This document shows positions 51,001 to 55,746 of a DNA stretch of 55,746 nucleotides, in pieces. The stretch lies in contig VHCZ01000010.1 in assembly GCA_016871535.1 (NCBI GenBank), forward strand, positions 1 to 55,746, given 5' to 3'. The position numbers and the translations under genes are program-made. Positions within the stretch are counted from its first letter, which is position 1. Every line of letters starts with the position of its first letter. This DNA comes from Verrucomicrobiota bacterium. GTDB taxonomy: Bacteria > Verrucomicrobiota > Verrucomicrobiia > Limisphaerales > SIBE01. The notes below the pieces were generated by a model. It saw only the letters and a list, made by a program, of their open reading frames with translations, did no database searches and was not told the DNA's origin.

Positions 51001-51214
51001 GGAAAGTGTATCCGTCGAACACGCTGATTTCATCTGCGTCTGCGTGCTTGACCCAGACGTTGCCCCGCTGGCTGAGCGTGATCGCCACCGCGTGCGAATC
51101 CTTCAGGCCGTCCGACGCGCGGAAGATTTGCCAGTGGGCCGTCTTCTCCGCGCGGACACCGACGGCGAAGCACGCGTAGATCAACCACCGAGCAGCGCAA
51201 ACATAACCCTTCAG
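48095..51214 (-). CDS. Propeller/Y_Y_Y sensor histidine kinase
   Basis: The protein has about 1040 residues. After a short hydrophobic leader (CAARWLIYACFAVGVRAEK) come two-component-regulator propeller repeats over some 650 residues (SQRGNVWVKHADADEISVFD, GTLWFATADL, NGDLWIGGTGGVSAFRGGRW, GKIWAATSSGLYSYADGSWV). A Y_Y_Y domain follows (YRFDEGQWSPYTNALTQSFA), then one membrane helix (TVGLVLVLFFAGLAV) and a coiled coil. The kinase core has H-box GIAHDFNNIL, N-box NLILNGADAM, G1 DSGSGI and G2 GTGLGLSM. It is probably a periplasmic sensor that phosphorylates a separate regulator; no receiver domain or regulator gene is nearby. The start is unclear: the in-frame ATGs lie upstream of a repeat at 51233-51313 (the open frame reaches 51475), and 51214 is a CTG just before the leader. 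Confidence 0.82.
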   Translation of the reverse strand: MKGYVCAARWLIYACFAVGVRAEKTAHWQIFRASDGLKDSHAVAITLSQRGNVWVKHADADEISVFDGYTFRSLASPGRDSFRVYESRTGRQLWSLSTNGLIMYDGKQWGHHPVPEIRAEIQSDVLRQIRQIPLLPVFQGRTLFLLSTRLMEYDATRRETTEIKHVSETGLGKFLEMAEARDGGVWITGAHGLAKISGPLRQINRDSVWQTQIIGGRLQVENLQRPFEDDRGGITTVAMDRQASNRRVLLQFDGTNWQKRIVEDAILRQAWPGWDQSVWGYTINSLLRFEREPEGSFHRHLIWLGQYSDVATDTNGVFWLGTSEGLVRCAPYLWRTPAALDGVGSLAHAALEEADGTLWFATADLLLFLREGRWQRVKWPEGFEADFQPTDALYPLREGKLAVAANGRALVFDPASGRFRFVAHPTRQFVRLIGPHKDRSVWAQTSAGNPASGEVCRLEIFDGENFLPGIEAPPDGSLNGDLFFAHETQNGDLWIGGTGGVSAFRGGRWQTFDPAQGWIGGRALCLLEWPDGKLWCGGADKIWEFDGKRWSIQRGGLGRVSNLIRARDGKIWAATSSGLYSYADGSWVANGVEEGLPSEAVSEVCEDRAGRIWAGTARGVSRHHPNADPHPPRTLPPRVDYGRQPSSESPVTLEFHAIDKWRYTPAERLLFSYRFDEGQWSPYTNALTQSFANLRAGKHRVEVRAMDRNRNPDPLFSFVEFSVVVPWYREPRVMGSLTVGLVLVLFFAGLAVNRHLQLIRSYAEVEKIVAQRTRELERANQELLQSQKMKALGTLAAGIAHDFNNILSIIKGSAQIIEGHLEDKEKIRTRVNRIKTVVEQGSGIVKSMLGLSQITEKNLVWCDLREMVDDTLKLLGDRFLQEVSVRVEAGPSMPRVPGVREMIQQMLLNLILNGADAMMGRGELAVRFEMRLELPAGLALAPAIAPSYVVVAVQDSGSGIAPEVLPRIFEPFFTTKAFSTRRGTGLGLSMVYELAKQMGYGLSVETMEGQGSTFSIFFPVRQPPETPDTAPAERSEQLH

Positions 51215-51232
51215 TAATCGCTGGTGGAGCCT

Positions 51233-51313
51233 GCTCCTTACACGAATCTGTGGACGGTGGCCGCCAATCCCAAGGGGATTGCGCCCTCCAGCCCAGGGTT
51301 GCGTGTAAGGAGC
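51233..51313. repeat. Inverted repeat with CAATCCC-AAG-GGGATTG hairpin
   Basis: GCTCCTTACACG pairs exactly with CGTGTAAGGAGC at the far end. Inside, CAATCCC-AAG-GGGATTG (51265-51281) has a 7-bp stem and 3-nt loop. It interrupts the DNA upstream of the histidine kinase leader. Confidence 0.85.
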
Positions 51314-51504
51314 AGCGTGGAGCGAGGTTCCCGCCAAGCCGTCCGTCGATGGCGATTGGCTCGCGCCTGCGCCGCAGGAGCGGCTTCGTCGTCGCGAAGG
51401 CGCGAAAACGCTCGCCCCACCTTCAGTGAGGGAATCAGCGCAGATTCGAGGTCGCTCTGTCATCTTACGAAGCATTCCGCACGTGCGAGGGAAGGGTTAC
51501 TTTG

Positions 51505-51838
51505 GTTAAGTGGTTAAGTGGTTAAAAGAGCTAAATACTGTGCAGACCGTGGGATTGACGACAGATCGACCGGAGAACCGTAGCGCAGATTTTCAATCTG
51601 CGGTATCGCCGATTTCCAATCGGCAGGGCGCCGGCAAGTCCCAGCGTGCTCGGACTGGGAGACGCCCCGCAGAATACAATTCTGCGATACGGCAGAGTGC
51701 AACTCTGGGCTACGAGCTTTGTCGTCCATCCCGCGGACCAAGCAGTAAGTTAAATCGTTACAACGTTACAGCGGCGTCACCGCCCCAGCGCTTCAACTCT
51801 TTTAACGAATTGACTCATTTAACCCATTTAACCATGTA
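51505..51838. repeat. TTAA-rich arms around the second 213-bp repeat
   Basis: Left of the 213-bp unit is GGTTAAGTGGTTAAGTGGTT; right of it are GTTAAATCGTTACAACGTTA and CATTTAACCCATTTAACCAT, the last inverted to the left arm. Related words occur at 36660-36685 and 41440-41470 without a 213-bp unit, so the unit may lie inside an older TTAA repeat. Copy 1 at 182-394 lacks these arms. Apart from repeats the gap 51215-51843 is empty. Confidence 0.65.
51536..51748. repeat. 213-bp hairpin-mosaic repeat, copy 2
   Basis: It matches 182-394 at 207 of 213 positions, in the same orientation. Here the first hairpin is perfect (GCAGATT-TTC-AATCTGC) while the last has one mismatch (GCAGAGT-GCA-ACTCTGG), the reverse of copy 1. 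Same hairpin order and spacing. Confidence 0.9.
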
Positions 51839-51843
51839 ACTGC

Positions 51844-52791
51844 TTACGCCGCCAGCGCCCCCGTGCAACTGCTGCCGCAACCCGCCGTGCAAGCCAGACA
51901 ATGAGAGCCCGTCTGGATGGGCTGGCCATCCAGGGAAGCCGGTTTGATATCCCACAGGTAAAGCGGGCTCCCGTTCCGGATCTGCATGCCGAGCATTTGA
52001 TTGAAATCGCAATCGTAAATCTCCCCCTGATATCCGACGCTCAACGTCGTGCGGCACATCAGCCCTTCCACCGTCTGCGGATTGAAACTGTTCGCCAGCA
52101 GATCGAGATACTCGTCCCACTTCCCTTGCTGGCGCAGGTCGGCCGCGAAACGCGCGATCGGCTGGTTCGTCAGCGTGAAGAGCCGATGGAACACGATGCC
52201 GAACTCCTGCCGCAGCGCTTCCCGGTAATCCGCTTCCAACTCCGCTTGCGGCCCCGGCAATTTCGGGCCGAGCGGGTTATAGACCAGATTCAGCGGCAGG
52301 CGCGTCCCGTAGCCAACGGCATTGAGTTTCCTGAGCGCAGAGATGCTTTTCTCGAACACGCCGTTGCCGCGCTGTTTGTTGACGTTCTCCTTCGAGTAGC
52401 ACGGCAGCGAGGCGATCACTTCGACTTCATTTCGCGCCAGGTATCCGGGCAAATCCGCAAACTCCGGTAATTCGAGAATGGTCAGGTTGTTGCGGTCGAT
52501 GACGTGGGCGCCGATCGCGCGGCTGGTCTCGACGAAGAACCGGAAATGCTCGCTCAACTCCGGCGCGCCACCGGTCAGATCGACGACGCCCGGGTGATGT
52601 TCTGAAATCCATTCGCCGACGCGGCGGGCGGTTTTGGCGTCCATCATTTCCGTCCGCCACGGCGCGGCATCGACGTGGCAATGGCGGCACGCCTGGTTGC
52701 ACTTCCGTCCCACGTTGATCTGGAGCGTGTGCAACGCCGTTCGCCCAAGCGCCAAACCGTGCGTCTTCAGCTTTTCATCAAAGTGGTTCAT
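51844..52791 (-). CDS. arsS: Arsenosugar biosynthesis-type radical SAM protein
   Basis: The 315-residue radical SAM enzyme has a 4Fe-4S motif C31-x3-C35-x2-C38 in GRKCNQACRHCHVDAAP and the SAM-binding DLTGGAPEL. Its C-terminal DUF3641-type domain has ASLPCYSKENVNKQRGNGVF, LPLNLVYNPLGPKLPGPQ and a final cysteine cluster (HCLACTAGCGSSC) that may bind a second cluster. This build is typical of ArsS, proposed to transfer the 5'-deoxyadenosyl group to dimethylarsenite on the way to arsenosugars. It starts 12 bp after the fic stop and is on the same strand as the ArsM-like gene, so all three may be co-transcribed. Confidence 0.88.
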   Translation of the reverse strand: MNHFDEKLKTHGLALGRTALHTLQINVGRKCNQACRHCHVDAAPWRTEMMDAKTARRVGEWISEHHPGVVDLTGGAPELSEHFRFFVETSRAIGAHVIDRNNLTILELPEFADLPGYLARNEVEVIASLPCYSKENVNKQRGNGVFEKSISALRKLNAVGYGTRLPLNLVYNPLGPKLPGPQAELEADYREALRQEFGIVFHRLFTLTNQPIARFAADLRQQGKWDEYLDLLANSFNPQTVEGLMCRTTLSVGYQGEIYDCDFNQMLGMQIRNGSPLYLWDIKPASLDGQPIQTGSHCLACTAGCGSSCTGALAA

Positions 52792-52803
52792 TTCCCCGAT
52801 TGG

Positions 52804-54003
52804 TCAACCTGATGTTTTGGGCTCTTCAACGCTTCGACGCAGCGGCAGAAACACAAGAATCACCTCGCGCCGCGCCCGGACCCTCCGTCCGTCACGCGCA
52901 ATCAGCCCCATCTCCGCCAGCGCGTTCAAGTCGCGCTGGACGGTTTTTGGTGTCTTGCCGGCGTATGCTTTCGCCAGCCTTAGAGTCAGTTCTGATATCT
53001 TCCCAATCTCCGTCCACTCCTCGCCATCACCCAGATCCAGCGCCAAATGCCGCTGCCGGGTGTCAGACGGGCTGTTCCGGTTTTGAAAACGCTCATGCAC
53101 AAAATTGCGCCACACGACATCCCACTGTTGCATCCAGATCTTCTCAAGCTGTTCACGCAGGCCGTCCACAAACCCGCGCACCGCGTAGCCGATGAATGGC
53201 ACGATGTCTCCGCCGGATTTGCTCGTGTAATCAAGTTGCCGGTAATACTCCGCCCTCGTCTGGTTGTAATGGTTGCTGAACAAATGCGCGGCCGGTGACG
53301 GCACGCCCGCCGACAGCAGGATGTGAAATTCCAGCAAGCGCGCTGTGCGCCCGTTGCCATCGCCGAACGGGTGAACCCACGCCAGATAAAGATGCGCCAC
53401 GACCGACCGCAGGATCGCGTATACCGTGTCTGTGCCGGTTGGCGAATTGTCCGGCGCCTGGAAGTCCGGGCCGTTAAGCCATTCGCACAGCCGGTCAATC
53501 AGATACGGGCAATCCTCCGCCGGCGCGCCGCGATAAACGTTGCCGACCACCACCGAATGCGTGCGCAGTTCGCCCGGCTTTACGTCATCTTTCACTGGCA
53601 GCTTTTCGAGCACCTGCCGGTTGTAATCGCACAAAAGCTTGGCCGAAAGTTCCGGCAGCGTGCCCTCCGCCAAGTGCTTGCTGATGCCATTGCACGCCGC
53701 GATGATGTTCTCGACCTCCTGCTTCAGGTATTGCTTCGATGGCGGAACGACCAGCTTCCCTTCGACGGCCTTCAGGACTTCCTCTTCTGAAAGCGTGTTG
53801 CCCTCAATGGCGGTCGTGGCCGCCGCGCCTTTGGCGAGATAAAGCTGATGCAGCGTCTGCGCTGTGGCCGGGCGCAACGGCACGCGCGAAATGTGCTCAC
53901 ACTTCGACGACGCCTCGCCGAGCGAAAGCCATAGTTCCGCTCCCGCCTTGCCGAGGTTCAACCGAAAGGAAATCCAAGGATGTGTCTGATCAAATGTCCG
54001 CAT
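52804..54003 (-). CDS. Fic-domain AMPylase-like protein with C-terminal winged helix
   Basis: This is a 399-residue class II Fic protein. The N-terminal inhibitory helix has T63-x3-E67-G68 (TTAIEG), which blocks ATP binding in this class. The catalytic loop HPFGDGNGR (211-219) is intact. The C-terminus (about 345-390: LAKAYAGKTPKTVQRDLNAL followed by AEMGLIARDGRRVRARREV) is a winged helix-turn-helix, suggesting DNA binding and self-regulation. Fic enzymes transfer AMP or another phosphate group to a target hydroxyl; the target is unknown. No antitoxin gene is adjacent. The 192 bp upstream (54004-54195) are AT-rich compared with their surroundings and may hold its promoter. The gene sits between the arsM-like and arsS genes. 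Confidence 0.9.
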   Translation of the reverse strand: MRTFDQTHPWISFRLNLGKAGAELWLSLGEASSKCEHISRVPLRPATAQTLHQLYLAKGAAATTAIEGNTLSEEEVLKAVEGKLVVPPSKQYLKQEVENIIAACNGISKHLAEGTLPELSAKLLCDYNRQVLEKLPVKDDVKPGELRTHSVVVGNVYRGAPAEDCPYLIDRLCEWLNGPDFQAPDNSPTGTDTVYAILRSVVAHLYLAWVHPFGDGNGRTARLLEFHILLSAGVPSPAAHLFSNHYNQTRAEYYRQLDYTSKSGGDIVPFIGYAVRGFVDGLREQLEKIWMQQWDVVWRNFVHERFQNRNSPSDTRQRHLALDLGDGEEWTEIGKISELTLRLAKAYAGKTPKTVQRDLNALAEMGLIARDGRRVRARREVILVFLPLRRSVEEPKTSG

Positions 54004-54195
54004 ACATGTCCAGCAACATTACCAGATTACTTCCTTAAAACAAATACGTTCTGGAAGATCATTCAAAATACGTCCCAAAACATGTCCACTTACAGTGTCC
54101 GGTAGTTTGACTGAAACGCTGGTTGCGTTTCGAGTTTAACGACGGCGGTCTTGTGCGTGAGGACGCGACTCAGAAACAACCAAAACATCCCGGGG

Positions 54196-55356
54196 TTAAC
54201 AACTCGCGCCATTCCCGCCGTCGCAGCACCGGCTGGCTTCCGTTGTAGTCTTGTAGTCCTGGCCTTTGGTTTCCTTCGGATGCCGCGCGCGCATGCCGGA
54301 GCAATCAAACGGTTTCGCGCGTTCCGACGGGACTTGGGCCAGAGGTTCAATGAACGCAAAATGACTCTGGTACGGTTCCCTTTTGTAAAGCTGATAGCTC
54401 TTGTCGCAAACCGCGTAGCGCCGGCCCCGTTCCATGCGGTGGCCATCGTCGTCGAGGACTTCCTTGAACGGGCCTAAATAAATCACGGCCTGATTCCGAT
54501 CGACGCACGGCCCTTGTTTTCCCTTGAACGCCTGCACCGTGACCGAACGGAATTCAATCCCCTCCACGGTCCGCCATGGCGGGTCGTCACGCTTCAAAAT
54601 CTGGAGTCCGTAGAAACCCGCGTCCCCAAAGGCGCTCAGGAATCCATCTTCGGTGAAGGCGCCGGAAATGCAGCCGCTCCACAATTCCGGGTCGTTCTGG
54701 AGGCGCTCCGGGATTTCTTCGTCGGAAACAATGTCGGAAATCACCGCGCGGCCGCCTTTGCGAAGCACGCGAAAGATTTCCTGGAAGAGCTGCTGCTTGG
54801 ACTTCGGTTCCACCAGATTCAATACGCAATTCGAAATCACCGCATCGACTGAGTCACTGGCCACGAGCGGTCGCCGCGCGCGCAGCTCCTCCGCCAGTTC
54901 ATCGGCGGCGAGAAACGAAGCGGCGTTCGAGATCGGATGTTGCTGAAGCTGGCGATCCAGAAGCTCCAGATCCAGCGCCAAATCCTGAATGCGGCCCTTG
55001 CGGAATTCGACGTTGGAATACCCCAGCCGCTCGGCGACCAACGGCGCATTGCGGCGCGCCACGGCCAGCATTTCGTCAGTCATATCGACGCCGATGACTT
55101 TGCCCTGCGAGCCGACGACCTGCGCCGCGATGAAACAAATCTTTCCCGCGCCGCTGCCCAGATCGAGGACCGTTTCGCCGGCGCGAAGGTATCGGCTGGG
55201 ATCGCCGCAGCCGTAATCCTTCTCGATCACCTCGGCGGGAATCACCTCCAGGAAGCGTCGGTCGTAATCGATCGGACAACACAGGGCTGCTTCCGGCGCC
55301 GCCGCCGCCGCGCGGTAGCGCTGTTTCACTGCGCCTTCTTTGGTTGTTGCGCTCAT
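54196..55356 (-). CDS. ArsM-like SAM-dependent methyltransferase
   Basis: The 386-residue methyltransferase has motif I VLDLGSGAGKICFIAA, GVDMTDEMLAVARRN and SDSVDAVISNCVLNLV (motif IV region with a cysteine). An N-terminal ALCCPIDYD has a cysteine pair and the C-terminal tail ends in SRCCDGGNGASC, so there are cysteines at both ends and in the core as in arsenite methyltransferases. After the Rossmann domain (about 60-260) a 110-residue extension carries CVDRNQAVIYLGPFKEVLDD. This family is commonly found beside arsS. Arsenite methylation is the best-supported guess; other thiophilic substrates are possible. No arsR-like repressor or arsenic transporter is seen nearby. Confidence 0.75.
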   Translation of the reverse strand: MSATTKEGAVKQRYRAAAAAPEAALCCPIDYDRRFLEVIPAEVIEKDYGCGDPSRYLRAGETVLDLGSGAGKICFIAAQVVGSQGKVIGVDMTDEMLAVARRNAPLVAERLGYSNVEFRKGRIQDLALDLELLDRQLQQHPISNAASFLAADELAEELRARRPLVASDSVDAVISNCVLNLVEPKSKQQLFQEIFRVLRKGGRAVISDIVSDEEIPERLQNDPELWSGCISGAFTEDGFLSAFGDAGFYGLQILKRDDPPWRTVEGIEFRSVTVQAFKGKQGPCVDRNQAVIYLGPFKEVLDDDGHRMERGRRYAVCDKSYQLYKREPYQSHFAFIEPLAQVPSERAKPFDCSGMRARHPKETKGQDYKTTTEASRCCDGGNGASC

Positions 55357-55444
55357 AGCTTGAAAAAATTAAGCGGGGCTCGCCCGGTTTGCATGCCTTT
55401 TCTCGGCCTGAAGGTGGACCAGCGTGGACAAGCTTCTCAAAGGC

Positions 55445-55524
55445 TCTCCCGGAGGGAGACCTGAAAATCGCCCGGCAGTTCCCTGCCGGGTTCTGGCCAC
55501 CAGCCACCCAAGTCCCGCAGGGAC
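55445..55524. repeat. Three short hairpins upstream of the methyltransferase gene
   Basis: TCTCCC-GGA-GGGAGA (55445-55459), CCCGGCAG-TTCC-CTGCCGGG (55471-55490) and GTCCC-GCA-GGGAC (55512-55524) are perfect hairpins in a row. They have the same small-loop build as the other intergenic repeats and adjoin the fragment at 55532-55608. Confidence 0.85.
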
Positions 55525-55531
55525 GGCTGAT

Positions 55532-55608
55532 TTACTTCTCCAGAGAGCGTTCGTCGTCGTCAATCCGTGCCTCTTCAACAGCGCAACGAATTCCTCCTGA
55601 AAGGTCAT
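55532..55608 (-). pseudogene. Possible C-terminal fragment of a REP-associated transposase
   Basis: In one frame MTFQEEFVALLKRHG begins at 55608; in another the same DNA continues ARIDDDERSLEK and stops at 55532. Together they resemble the usual end of REP-associated (RAYT/Y1) transposases, which finish with a short basic helix and a DERxL-like tail. An AGGAGG lies 13 bases before the ATG. The catalytic HUH and tyrosine motifs are absent. The identification rests on about 25 residues and is weak. The last 138 bases of the window (55609-55746) show nothing recognisable. Confidence 0.3.
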
Positions 55609-55746
55609 TTTGCGGTGGTGTGCCTCCTAGTGAGACCCTATCCGAAAAGGGGGTCGTCGGCACCGTGTGGTGACACTCTCGTGTTCGGCTGAGCCGGATT
55701 TTTGATTCAGATCAGCCCCGCGCAGCTATCACGGGAATTCAATGCG

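Noticed and set aside
55640-55670. GACCCTATCCGAAAAGGGGGTC as a terminator or hairpin
   Set aside because: The stem is imperfect and no T-run follows on either strand.

Overview
The window looks like a chromosomal piece of a Verrucomicrobiota (PVC-type) soil or sediment bacterium, probably near the Pedosphaera/Limisphaerales group. This is inferred from GC-rich coding DNA, Tat-exported DUF1501 and Gfo/Idh proteins, a PVC-type 'membrane-bound dehydrogenase' protein, secreted proteins with a GPW...FYRLK C-terminal tail, and many intergenic hairpin repeats. No rRNA, tRNA or CRISPR array was seen.

Layout. 1-2050: a hairpin repeat, a PLP-dependent dehydratase and an internally deleted hsdR remnant. 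2187-8296: a truncated secreted CBM/Ig-like protein joined out of frame to a cytochrome c/copper-monooxygenase/TPR protein, and divergent from them a TIR-ATPase protein. 8497-16736: a Tat-exported Gfo/Idh oxidoreductase, tgt, a DUF1501 protein, a LamG-domain secreted protein with a clear terminator, and a GT2 glycosyltransferase. 16935-27127 (all minus): an aerobic respiration cluster read in the order ribBA, ribH, blue-copper-like protein, ctaA, ctaB, coxA, coxC, subunit IV, two small membrane proteins, coxB, SCO1, DUF420. Several junctions overlap by 1-4 bases. The cluster holds the oxidase, heme O/A synthesis and CuA-site assembly.

27445-35028: a DegP-like serine protease, a MITE-like element, a paralogue that has lost its whole catalytic triad, a frameshifted secreted protein, and an SGNH hydrolase fused to a PVC dehydrogenase-like propeller. 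35292-43756: an acyltransferase, a membrane protein, a secreted protein, a vapC remnant, a LarA-like protein, an SDR, a DUF1992 protein, a second MITE-like copy and mtnA. 44011-46925: a DHH phosphoesterase translationally coupled to a LolC/E-type permease and LolD ATPase. 47132-51214: a Nudix protein and a propeller/Y_Y_Y sensor histidine kinase. 51844-55356 (minus): arsM-like, fic and arsS, an arsenosugar-type pair with a Fic gene between its members.

The most unusual structural signal is between the genes. A 213-bp mosaic of hairpins lies at both ends of the window (97% identical copies, 51 kb apart). A 187/272-bp nested palindrome with 31-bp terminal inverted repeats occurs twice, and one copy carries a further 77-bp palindromic insert flanked by an 8-bp duplication. 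Many other intergenic spaces hold short perfect hairpins with 3-4 nt loops. The best protein-level candidates for something new are the protease/pseudoprotease pair, the TIR-ATPase, and the arsM-fic-arsS arrangement.
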